Origin: Karstenula rhodostoma CBS 690.94 | Lineage: Eukaryota > Ascomycota > Dothideomycetes > Pleosporales > Didymosphaeriaceae | Assembly: GCA_010093485.1 (NCBI GenBank) | Contig: MU001494.1 | Location: 890,301-954,300, forward strand | Direction of reading: 5' to 3' | Length of the DNA stretch: 64,000 nucleotides | Shown: positions 53,389 to 64,000 of the stretch, one piece after another | Position numbering within the stretch: the stretch's first letter is position 1 | How the letters are laid out: the number at the start of each line of letters is the position of its first letter | Notes under the pieces: model-generated | Told to the model about the DNA's origin: nothing | The model's database searches: none | Seen by the model: only the letters and a program-made list of their open reading frames with translations | Program-made: the position numbers and the translations under genes

Positions 53389-56300
53389 CTAGCCCTTGGC
53401 ATTCCACCGATCGTTATACGCATTAACAGCCACAGCAACCTGCCTGTAAAACCAGTTCCTGCTGCCTTCATCCGCAACCGGGACATATGGCCCATTCGTC
53501 CCACCCTTCAATGTGATGCTCATGCCAGTCCTCTCCTTACTAATGGTCTGAATATCCTTGAGAGGGACATCCCACTCTGTCCGGAGCGCCTTCGCCTTGA
53601 CCATCAAGATGCCATTGTACGTAAGCATGACAAGCATGTCCTTTCCTTGAAGCTCCAGGTGCGCGATGTAGTCCTCGTTGAAGTACTTTCCGTTGTCGAG
53701 GGTCTTGAGCCAGAACTGACCAAGAGATTCGCGCTGAGAGTAAGGACGTACGATACCGTCTGTTCCGATGAAGCGCGTAAGGCGTACACGGTCGAGACCC
53801 TCTTGGTCGAAGACGGTAGTCGTGTTGCGTACACCTTCGGCCATGTTCGAAGCGAGATCGAAGGCACCGATAGCGGCTTTGGTGGGAACGCCGAGGAGAC
53901 CTTTACCGACACCTTTGACGAAGCCGAGAGCACCTTCCTTCTCTGCACCTTGAATGGGGTGGCGTGCTAGACCACCCAGACCACTTGCAAGACTGCTGGC
54001 AAAGGCGTTGCCACCAGCGGTAATGCCATAAAGTGCGTGCTTCGGCCGGTTGCGAGAGCGAGACATGCGTCGCTGGTCTTGGAATTCTTTATCCAGTGTT
54101 GCGGCAGAAAGACCCTTGGACATGCTTCCAGTGAATTTGGCCATACTATCGGAGAAACCGAAGACTGACTTCTTGACAAAGCTTGATGCACCCTTTGCGA
54201 TACCGATACCGAGTTCCTCTGGACGATCGGACTTGACCAGACCCTGGTATGGCTCGTAGAATATGTCGGCAACACCAGAGCTGACGTTTGTGAAGAGACC
54301 CACCGGGTTGCCGAGGAAATCGGCGGACCCAATGACAACGTGCACCTGGCGTAACGACTCCTGCACGTAGTGGTTCTTGATGTTGGCAATCAACGCATCT
54401 GTTGAAACGCGTACGTTCTCGAGCATCAACGCATTGTAGCGCACAGGCGCATCGTTGACATTGCCAATGGACATGGTGAGAACGTTGACGGCAAACATGA
54501 ACGGGTTTGACGAAGTCATGGTGTCTTCGGCATTGATGCGCTCCGTCCGGACAAAGGAGAGATCAATCTGCATAGGCTGCAGATGAAGAAGTTCGAAATA
54601 CACATCCTGGCCAGACTGCTCTTGTTGAGGTTCTGGGATATCGAGCGATTCATCCCACAGCTTGCCTTCTTTTTCTTCCGACCACGAGGCACCAGGAATT
54701 TTTGCAAAGTCAAGCATTGCAAAGATGAAGTCTTCATCGATTTCCAAAGTCATCTGCTGGAGAAGAATGGTGAAGTACTTGATGTACAAAACTCCGTAAG
54801 AGTCATCCTTGACTCGAGTGATGCTGGTCTGGAAGATAGGATGCGCTTCCATCTCCTTGCCAGTCTTTGGAACAACACTGGGGTAGAAGATGATGGGGAA
54901 GATTCCTCCGTACAGCTGGTTGTCGACTTGGATCCACTTGACATGCAGATTGACCATTTGGTAGAGCGGCGAGTCTGAGTATTTGAGCTCAATGTCGCGT
55001 AGAGTCAGGTACACAAGCTCCTTCAGGTGACGATTGACAAGCGATATACCAATGCCGGCGAGGCGCAACTGCGCTTTGAACGTGACATCTGTGTCCATGT
55101 CCTTGACCTCAAACCCTCCAGCTGTGGATGAGGAGCCTGTGCCAGACTTCTGCTTGTACATACTCTTTGAAGGCTTGTAGTTGGAAAGCTCGAGGGTCTG
55201 CGTAGGACCAAGAGCGACCACGTTCAAATCAATGATCTTCTGGCGCTGGCCTTGAGCCGGTGGCAGCTTGAAGGGTATCAAGTTACCGATCTCCGCAAGC
55301 TTAACGTTGCGTTCTCGTCCATTGGCACTCAACACGATCTCTTTGTTCTTTCCAGCAGGGAAATCCCACGCATACGGCATAATACTCCTCGGAGGCAAAC
55401 GATACCGAATAGGGCGGAAGCCAGTTCCTCTGTCATCTTCATCTTCGTCCAGGTTGGGGTTAGCTTGCCAATAGAGGAACTCTTGGTCGCTCATATTCTT
55501 GAAGGAGAACGGCCAGTGCTTGGTCTCCACACTAACGTGAATGAATATCGTCGCTCCTTCCATGAGAATGTCGACCCGAACAAGTTTCTGACGCTGACCA
55601 GCCTTCGACAGCTTGACGTGGACGTTTCCAACGTTCGAAATATTGAACGGGGATGACCACTGGTTGTTGACACCGGGATAACACAACGAGATCTGAGGCG
55701 ATCCACCTGATCGTAACCAGCGCAAGGGTAGCAACTCTCCATCTTTGACGGACGTCCATTCAGACGAGCCGGGCTCACGAATGTTTACCTCCTCTTTCAT
55801 CTTGTTCTTGATGATGAAGCGAGGGGCGACCGTTACAACCTTGGTTAGGTTAAACTTCCCTTCACCCTCTCCTACACTGACACCAAGTTGCATTTCCGAC
55901 TGGGCTTTCGTTGACGGAAGCGCAACTGCGTAGTTACTTCCAATGGCATCCAAACTTTGCGGCTTACTCCATTGCGCGTCTCCGACCTTGAGAAGCGCAC
56001 GATTCTTCTTGTCCTGCGTAGGGAAAGAGAACATCAAAGGCAAAGGTTTGCTGGAATCGCCTTGGTCATCGGCAAAGATGCCCTGTCCAGCAGCCGCTCT
56101 GGCTTGTCCCATGAACTGCTTCGCTCGCACGTCCAGTTCTAGCCCTGTGCGGTTCAGAATGATGTATGGGCTGTATATTGTCACCTTGAATGACCCTCCG
56201 CCATCAGGGTAGTTGCTAGTAACGTCAGCAGTCGGTCAACAGATATGATACAACATACTTACTAGAAATGCATGTTGAGGTGAAGCGACAGGTCATTGCT

Positions 56301-59300
56301 ATCCTTCAACTCTAATGACTTCTCTCTCCGGAAGCTTTCTCGATCTGTAGAATTGATAATGCCGAACTTGCTCGCCTTGAACGGGGTATCTTGCAAATCA
56401 ACGCTGAGGAGCAATAAATGAGACAACTCAACGACATGAACGGGACTCACGCCACCCTTTCGGAGGAAGTTCGTCCAGTCCTTCTTGGTATTGCTGTCGT
56501 AGATCCTGTACTTGAAATCGAATGGCAACAAGTTCTGCACTTCGACAGGTGCTGCCAAGCGCAAGCGCATATACGGGTATACGCCTGTGAGAGGGTCCTT
56601 TTTGTCGAATGATGCATGTAATTGGAAGTAGAAAGGTGGCGATTGTTCGTCCTGCTCTCCACGGCAGGTGATTGTTCTTGTGGGACGCTTGAGCAACTCC
56701 TTCCAGTACAAGCGCTCGTTCGACCACGCATAACCGAAGCCTTGGTCAGGACGGACGACGATGGAGTGCATGAAAGCTGCACCGACTGGTGCGGGTCTGG
56801 CATCACCCGGCGCCACCTTCTCGATCTTGAGAAGATGGCCTTCCTCCGGGCTATAGATTCCAAGCTCGATAGGAATTTGAGTGTTGTTTTCCACAAGAAG
56901 TGGGGATCTGAAGGTAATGTTCTTGACGTTGTCCGCACCGAGCTTCACGTCGACCAAGATGCGGTGTTGTACGTGGTCCTGCTTCGGCTTGAGGTTATAC
57001 AAGAATTCACCCTCTCGGTGGACTGGTATCCGTTGGATGGGATCAAACCCGCTACCTTCCAACCTGATGCCTAACACCCCGGTAGCTTCCTCGGTGGATA
57101 ACGACTCTCGGGTTGATAAGGCATCTTCAAAGCGCCAAGGCTCCTCACTTCCATCCTCGAGCTTGGTGGCATATCCCTCACTGGTGTCCTTGCCTTCTGC
57201 CCAAACGTCGAGGTTGAAGCCCGTGTAGTTGCGAATACGGTATGGAGCGTCATTACTGCGGGGTTTCGACAAAATGTCCTCTTCTGTAGTGAGGAAGTCA
57301 AACGATTTGGAGGCCAGAGCGATCGTAGCAGCTGTTACGGTGAGCTCCATGGCTTTGCGCGAGTACAGCTCTACTCCAAGTCTGTCAGGATTCTGATCTT
57401 TGGACATATGGAAACCAAGCTGCCACGGCTCGACCAAAGGTTCCCAGGCAGATTTTGAGAAGTTGTAAACATTAAGGAGTGTGTCGACGGAAGTATCGGC
57501 GGTCATTGCACCTGACCAATCACGGACGTCAACGCCGAACTTCTTCACTCGCCAGTCGAGGAACGGCATTTCGTGCACATCGCCAATGAGTACAACGCGT
57601 ATGCCCTCGATGTTGACATTCAATTCCTCGCGCTTGAGGACAGCAGAGCCTTGACCAGGCCTAGGTGGCTGTGGTGGGGCACCGTGTTGGCTTGATCGCT
57701 TCGTTGCTGCTAGAGACTTCGCCGGGGGTCTCGATGATGCCGCTTTGCCTCCTGTGGATTTGGCCTTCTTCGATGGCGTACCTCCCTTGATTTTCTGAGG
57801 GCTCTCCTCGGCCAGCTTCTTGTTATCGTCGTTCGCTCCCGACATAGCAGAAGCGCGGTTTACGATCTGCATCGCGAGCAAGATATCCCGGAGAGAAAGC
57901 CGCAGCACGAGGGGCTCAATATCGACATTAATGCTCATCAACGACGAGTTCTTACCCTGGTTCCGCATGTCCAGGGCTGTTTGGATGCTGAAGTCGTCAA
58001 GGATGCGCATTCTGCTCGTTTCAAACCGGTCCATGCGACAGAGGAACATGCCTACTTTGTCGACTTGTAAGGTGATGGCTTGCTGTTTTGATACAAGAAC
58101 TTGCTTCGTTCCCAAGACAATGGCTTCCGAATTGTAAATCGCGGGGTTGGCAATGAGCACAACCTGAGCATCCACGAGATTAACGCGGAACGAGATGCTC
58201 ATGGCATTGTCGGCTTGTTTGGAATCGTCGCCAGGCTTTATCGGTGAGCGTGAACCATCCGGGGACAGGATGTCCGAGTCGCTCTCCGCATCGTCGGCGT
58301 CGGCCTCGTCTTCAATCACGAGTGGCTCATCTGTAGCCAACCCAGCGTTGACGAAGGCTTGCAGTGCGAAAAGGTAGTCCAAAGCCAGGATTATCCTAGG
58401 GCTGTCGATGGTAAGAAGCGCGATTAGGCTTTTCTCCTGGCCACCGGAAATCGAGACACTCGCCATGAATTGTTGCTTGACGTCGTTGTTGATGAGAGAC
58501 ATGATCTTCCTGAATTTATTGGTACTTTGAGTCCGACTGTCGCGAATCGTGAATGACTGGACGACGAGTTCTGCTTCCATAGCACCGTCGCTGATCATAC
58601 GAAGCTTGATGTTCGTCTCATTGAGCGAGAACTTAGACAAGCTAGCAGCTTCGATGTCATTGACCGGTTCGCCCTCCTGTGACTTGATGAGCTCCAAGCC
58701 GATGGTGCCGACCTTGAAGACAAAGTCAAGCTTCGTCCACTTGTTATCGTCAGTCTGGAGTTCGGGGCCCTGGCTTGCTACGAGGTCTTGCGATGTTTCT
58801 TGTGAAGGCGATTCCTTGTCAGTGAGTCTTCTGGCTGGACCCGTGGTCGAATCGGGAAGCTCTTGGTGGATGTCCTCTTCCAAACTGTCCGCGTCCGTTG
58901 CAAAAGCCGCCGGGATAGATCGTGAGAGCTCCAGTGCGAACTTCATTTGCTCTGGGGTGATCTTCAAGTTGATGTCCGACATACCACCGTCGATTTCCAA
59001 GTCAGGACGCTGCTGTCCAGGCTTGTGATCTACCATAGTGACGTTGAAATCCAGATCAACCTTGTCAATAAGCTCCAACTCCTCCGATCTGTCATCCTCA
59101 TAATGAAGCTTCGATGTCAGTTTGATGTTCCGAATGCCAGCTGTGATCTTGTTCGCTGTGTCTGAGCCTTCGGAGTCATCTAGGGGATCGAATTTGTTCT
59201 TCGCATATATCTCCCCCAAGTTGGCGATCAACGTGTCTCGTTCTGGCTTGTCAGAGATGACCATTCTCGGGAACACAACGATGGGTGTGCTGATCATGAT

Positions 59301-62300
59301 GTCGAAGTGGAATTTGGTGGCCCGCTGCTGGATCTGGGTTGCTTGGTTGGCCGCAGCCTGCCGAGCAGCGTTGAAGATGGCTTGCATTTTACCAAACTTG
59401 ACGGCAAATTCCATGATCTTACGGAAGGGCTCCGTGAGGAAATTGATTTTGATCGACCCAGTTTTCAAGGCAACAGACGCGTCATATCCCGGATAGCTAT
59501 CCAGCTCGCTGTCATACGTCTCGTAGCTGAAGTCCGCCAGATTCTTGCCCTCGATGGTGACCAATTGGCGCAACGGCGACTCCTCGGGAACACCTTGGTT
59601 CACATCATCAATCAACGTCAAGTTGCCGAGTTGTCCGCCAATGCGCATTGTCTTGCCATGTAGGAAAATGCCTACTTCACCAGAGTTGAGACTTAGTGTG
59701 GCTAGTCGTATACCGTCGTTGTTGAGGATCACCGCTATGCGTTTTAACTCGGCTCGAATTCGGATTTTATCTTGATTTTGCTGTGGAGGTTGCGCAACCT
59801 CTTGCTGCTCGCCGGCTCTGTCAGCGATCTGTGCCTGTTGGTTCTGGGGAGGGCCGGGATTCGTGAATGTGATCAAGACGAAGTCCAGGAGGGTGAGTAG
59901 AGTTTTTCGCGTGACGATGAGGTTGATGGTGGATACCGCAACATCTAGGTTCATTGCGATGCCCTCATACTTGCTTTGGAATTCTGGCGACTCTTTGTTC
60001 ACTTTGACGAACTTCAGAGAAAACAGGTTCTTCTGCTCCTTGGACGAGACGTCTTCAGAGGAGATAATGTTCCGGAACTCGGGTAAATGATCCTGTTCCA
60101 CATGATCTTCGACGGCCAACGACTTCAGACTGACTTCGGCTACCATGTCGAATGGCTGTTGGTAAAAGCTGAGATCGAAATGCTCGGCGACAAGTTCGAC
60201 CAACAGCTGGTCAGCCTTCTTACCCTCAGGGTCCGATCGGTAGAGTGAGCCTTGGAGCTTGTCCACGGTGAAGTTGAACTCAAAGTTCCGCTGATGGATG
60301 TTGATGGCGTTCTTGGATTTCGCCTCTGGGGCATCTTCGAACTTTTCATCTTTGGTACTTTCGGTGTCTTCTTCCATCACAAGTTCATGCTCTTGTGCAG
60401 CAAACTGGAACGACTTCGACCTAGGTCGGCCGAGAGGGTCTTGGTTCGCTTTGGCCTCACTAGTAGGCTTGAGGTTCGAGGGGCCCTTTGCGCCTTCGGT
60501 TACCTGTTTGCTTGGTTGGTCGTTCTCGAACTTCGGTATTGCGACGTCAATAAGCTTCATCAGGTTTTTGTACTTGGAGTCGGATATCGACGCGTGGAGA
60601 ATAGGAAGGTTACCACCAATGCGAAACTTGGTCAGATCGGTGGCCTTGGGAACGATGCAAATTTCAATCTTAAAGTCCATGTTGATTCTGTCGACAATGT
60701 GCAGGCTCTTGGAGGTGGCGTCTTCTTCGAGCTGCGCGCGTGTCTCTTCGATTGAAGGGCCGATAAGAACCTGCGTTGAATGAAGCTTGAGCAGGAACTT
60801 GTCGTACATTAAAGCTTCCAGGCGTTTGAAGTCTTCTTCGGTGTACTTGTGATTCTGCTTTGACTGAATGTCATGCAGAGTGGACTTGTCTACCAGCTCG
60901 CTCGTGACGCTGATGTGACCTGCATCGACGATCAGGCAATTGCTTGACTTCTTCGTGACAGAGTCAGGAATGATGATCAGCGGTGCTTGTAGATCGAGCT
61001 GGGCATTGATCGTCTTATGCTCAGTCAAAGCAAACTCCAGGCCAGCGCGTGTCTGCTGGCGAATGCCTTCTACAGTAGCTCCAGCTGTTTCCATGAGGGC
61101 GCCGATGGATTCCATGTGTCGCTCCGGAGGCTTGAAGAACTTGGCTACCTCTACGACGAATTTCGGGTTGTACACGAACTCCATACCCTTCAACTTCATG
61201 GTGAGAGCAGTGTCGGCGCTCCCATCAAGCGGATTCTTCTCGAAAGCAAGCTGGAAGAAGGGATCTTCCTGTTCCTCCTCTTCCTCCTCGTCGCCGTCCC
61301 TAGAAGTCTCGTCATCGTTAAGCTCTTCGATGCGCTTGTCATCCGGCACAGGTGGTGCATCCTTGATTGTGATGAGCTGAGGAAACAAGCTGCCTTCAGT
61401 AGTGCCGTCGTATAAACGCATGCCTTCTAGAGCAACCTTGACAAACATGGAATCCGTCCGCTGGAGGAACTGCGTACTGAACGAATCGAAGAGAAGGCGC
61501 AATATTTCCTTCGATTTACCGTGAGGGTCTCGCTTCAGCGTGAAGCTACCCGTGCGCAGGCTCATATTCACTTCCATCTTGACATATTCCCTAGGCATGT
61601 CCACGGATTCGGTGATCGCGTTCTTTTCGTTCCAGTCGATGGCGTTATACAGCTCTTTCCGCTGCTCATCCGTCATCTGGGTATTCTCGTCCTTGTTCTC
61701 CTCCTGCTTCGCACCCCAGATCCAAGAGCCCCATCCCTGCTTCGGAGGGGGTTTCTTGACACCGACGTTCTCCTTGCGCAGTTCGTTGCGGGCCAAAGAC
61801 CGCCAGAACCGGAGATCTTCGTACCTTAGCTTTCGCTCGAGCTTATCGAGATCTTCGCTCTCCTCCGCAGTGAGTTTCTCTTCCCTCTTCTTCTTCTTGA
61901 AGAGGTCGATATAGCGTATGCGATCGTCCCGCCTCTCCTTGAAGTAGGCCCAGCTCCATTGCCGGTTTCGTTCATGAATCTTGTCGAGCACAGCTTGGCC
62001 TGCGAAACGCAGCCACCCGGCGGGATCTTCTTTCGGAGACGACTTGGGCTGAAATTTTTTGTACTCCTGGTGGCGGATAAAGTAGTGGAACAAATCGACA
62101 AGCATTAGCGCGTCACGGTATTGATCTTCATCGATGATAAAACCCAGCTCATCGAAGAGCAGCCGGGCCTTCATCTTGGGATTGTCTAGTTTGCCAGTCT
62201 TGTCCATCTCGAGACCCATACGACCGCTTATGGGCTTGAGAATGAACTGGTGGTCGCCTAGCTCGGGGTTTTCACCCCTCACTATCATGCTTCGGACCTT

Positions 62301-63032
62301 CTCGATGAACTCATCATGATTGATTTCCTGCTCGTCCTTGCTCTGGCTTCCGGTGCCAGTTCCAATCAACTTCGCATCGGTATCCCAGTATATAGCAAGT
62401 GAGCCGAGCGTCGCGAGCTTGTGGGTTGAGCTTGCGGTGCCCTGGATGAAGGTGGGCTTCCAGTTCTCATCAGTGCTGATGGCGCTGAAGTCGGCGAGCG
62501 TAAGACCAAGCGCGAATGGGTGCCCTGGATCGGCGATCGAGTCTTCGTATCGAATGTGGATGTTCTTGACAGTGACCTGAACGTTATCCACTATGGCCGT
62601 GACCAAGCTTGCCGTGAAGCTCTGGTTCTTCTGTTGTTCTTCGGCACTCATGCCCTCTGTGCTTCGTTCTTTCAGCAGCTCGGCGCTGTCGAGCTTCTCC
62701 ATCTTAACCGCATGTTCTCTCCGCTCCTCTTCCTCAGCATCGTAGTTGGCATCCTCCTTGGGGGCTGCCAGTAGGTAGACATCCTCGATGTTGACCTTCA
62801 ACGGCTTCCCACGCAAGTTTGACCAGGGTATCGAGAGTGTGAGCGACCCCAGATGTCCTTCGACAACGTTCAGGGGTAGGTGTAGTTGATCGAGGGCTTC
62901 GCGACGGAGTTCGAGATTGCGCAATTTGACGTCGCCAGACCAAATGCCGACGTTGAGCTGTTTTGGGTCGAAGTTCTGGACATACATGCCCAAGAACCTG
63001 TTGAGCAGGTTTGAAACAAGCCCCTCGAGCAT
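53389..63032 (-). CDS. VPS13: Vacuolar protein sorting-associated protein 13 (bridge-like lipid transfer protein)
   Basis: Exons 63032-56263 and 56215-53389 give 3198 aa, close to yeast Vps13 (3144). The single 47-nt intron joins LHLNMHF to YNYPDGGGSFKVTIYSPY. The N-terminal chorein domain is complete (LEGLVSNLLNRFLGMYVQNF, LNVGIWSGDVKLRNLELR). Long repeating beta-groove (RBG) segments follow up to about residue 1900. The SHR-BD/VAB part surrounds about 1950-2470 (YSPYIILNRTGLELDV; TLELSNYKPS). The C-terminal ATG2-like helical region (SFVKKSVFGFSDSMAKFTGS, GFVKGVGKGLLGVPTKAAIG) and PH-like end are present. VPS13 moves phospholipids in bulk at membrane contact sites. Two acidic/Ser-rich loops (EEEEEQEDP; EDEADADDAESDSD) are unstructured. 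The start at 63032 opens the conserved chorein helix. Confidence 0.96.
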
Positions 63033-63751
63033 GGCAGCGATGGGCGACCGTTACCCAGGTCGGGGCGGGATCGAGAGGTGGGGGTGGGGGGATCGCGGGG
63101 TTCGAGAGATGTTTCGTTAGGTCGTGCGGTTTCGTGAAGTCATAGGGAACTGGTGCGGTAAAGCCTAACAGCGCGAACGTGGGTATCGTAAGCTATGGAC
63201 ACAGAGCGCCGAGTAAAGGAGGGGGACAAGGGGAGTGTCTGTGGCGTGCTTGCGATCAGGCCCGCCAGTCTCTGGGAAAGTCTGAGGACTGGGGCGTAAA
63301 TTAATCTCCTTAGTAGTCGTACAGAAATAGTAACGGCACGGGGGGACAGAATGATGCGCAGTAAAAGCAACAGTGCTGCGTAGGATTGATCGCCGCAAGT
63401 ATGATGCACTATGCATGACGTATTGCCTGAAAAACAACCGTGGCTCGTGTCTCGTGGCCCGTGTACCGACGCGCTGGGCGCGCGCGATTCGTTCAAAGTT
63501 TGACAGGCGTTTAGTCCAATCGCAATCACTAAGAACATCCATCCTGCTCACGTCTGGAATCGGTATCGTGATACTCCTCCGTATCACATTGCACCAAATT
63601 GCTCTCGCTGCCCAGCCTGGCAACCACGCCCCGTTGTACACCCGTCGCAGCTTCCTCGAACAGCGCCGCACAGGGATATAGAATCCCGTCCGAGACACTT
63701 CATCACCACGCCTTCTAGAACACCGGCGACACAGTACCGACCGCAGACAAG
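63033..63751. promoter_or_regulatory. Divergent intergenic region upstream of VPS13
   Basis: The 719-bp space between VPS13 and the gene at 63752. Minus-strand frames here carry no motif; I read it as two promoters and 5' UTRs. Confidence 0.5.
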
Positions 63752-64000
63752 ATGGGCTGGCTATGGACTTCCTCATCCAGCAAAGCTGAGCCGCAGCAAC
63801 CCATCCCGACCTCAATACCCATACGCTCCGAACCCGCGCCGTCCGCACCGTCCACACCACCTGCGAACTCCAACGATGCAGCTTTCCACGAAGCGTTCCC
63901 ACACCTAGCCCCCGCAACTACATCCTCACAACTCGAGCCATCATTGAATTCCGCTCCTTCCGCAGCGATCGATCATGACCCCTCGCTTCCAACAACAATG
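63752..64000 (+). CDS. 5' part of a gene running off the window (possibly Emi1-like, DUF3128)
   Basis: From ATG 63752 the frame is open for 83 codons to the window edge. It begins MGWLWTSSSSKAEPQQP and continues with disordered Ser/Pro/Ala sequence (SAPSTPPANSNDAAFHEAFP). A short MGWLW start followed by a Ser/Pro linker is what I recall from fungal early-meiotic-induction-1-like mitochondrial proteins, whose Cys-x9-Cys region would lie beyond the edge; this is a weak guess. Its existence as a gene is better supported: clean ATG, long open frame and divergent placement to VPS13. Confidence 0.55.
   Translation, partial: MGWLWTSSSSKAEPQQPIPTSIPIRSEPAPSAPSTPPANSNDAAFHEAFPHLAPATTSSQLEPSLNSAPSAAIDHDPSLPTTM

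Noticed and set aside
56400..56460. Apparent GTGAGT...CAG intron within VPS13
   Set aside because: Removal (47 nt) would break the frame, and the sequence encodes GGVSPVHVVELSHLLLLSVD, which fits the VPS13 family.
1..64000. Biosynthetic cluster, intact transposon, viral copy or CRISPR-like array
   Set aside because: No PKS/NRPS/terpene enzyme, transposase, reverse transcriptase, viral gene or spaced repeat array was seen on either strand.

Overview
The window is nuclear DNA from a filamentous ascomycete (Pezizomycotina). The evidence is dense protein-coding genes broken by short introns (mostly 44-150 nt, GT-AG with CTRAC-like branch sites), a fungal gene set (Osh3-type OSBP, Mrc1, Atg22-like transporter, bZIP with a DUF3425-like tail, CE16 and GH43 secreted enzymes), and no operon structure. 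A dothideomycete is my best guess from protein style, but this is inference. Splice models were built by hand from donor and acceptor sites, reading frame and family conservation.

Layout. 0-2.2 kb: C-terminal part of a probable Not4-like protein. 2.7-4.8 kb: six-exon CCCH zinc-finger protein with an N-terminal NYN/PIN-like domain. 5.3-7.6 kb: a doubtful plus-strand gene convergent with a 2OG-Fe(II) oxygenase. 8.4-13.2 kb: GMPPA-like nucleotidyltransferase, COQ5 and the BCKDH E1-alpha subunit, the last two sharing a 235-bp divergent promoter. 13.9-17.7 kb: a large SNF2-family ATPase. 18.2-22.5 kb: a DUF4267-like membrane protein, a bZIP factor and an Atg22-like transporter. 22.5-24.7 kb: mostly non-coding, with decayed coding-like segments. 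24.7-29.1 kb: two secreted-type carbohydrate-active enzymes (CE16-like esterase and GH43). 30.3-33.3 kb: Osh3-type oxysterol-binding protein. 33.8-36.6 kb: RTF1 (Paf1 complex), divergent from COQ7. 37.2-41.2 kb: Mrc1/claspin-like checkpoint mediator. 41.2-44.3 kb: mostly empty, with one possible small Cys-containing protein. 44.3-48.5 kb: C2H2 zinc-finger protein and a membrane-anchored MOSC protein. 48.5-52.8 kb: a secreted/anchored protein, a BBE-like FAD oxidase and a six-Cys small secreted protein. 53.4-63.0 kb: VPS13 (3198 aa). 63.75 kb to the end: start of a gene running out of the window.

Functional themes. Two ubiquinone-pathway enzymes (COQ5, COQ7) lie about 24 kb apart, each in a head-to-head pair. 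Lipid transport is represented by Osh3 and VPS13, and chromatin/transcription by SNF2, RTF1, Not4-like, bZIP and C2H2 proteins. The secreted set (CE16, GH43, FAD oxidase, six-Cys protein, anchored protein) suggests plant-material or host interaction.

I found no CRISPR array, rRNA, convincing tRNA, intact transposon or clear biosynthetic cluster. The most useful second-look items are an apparent 2-nt slip that separates the GH43 signal peptide from its enzyme, a GC-AG intron in Osh3, and several decayed or mis-spliced small loci.
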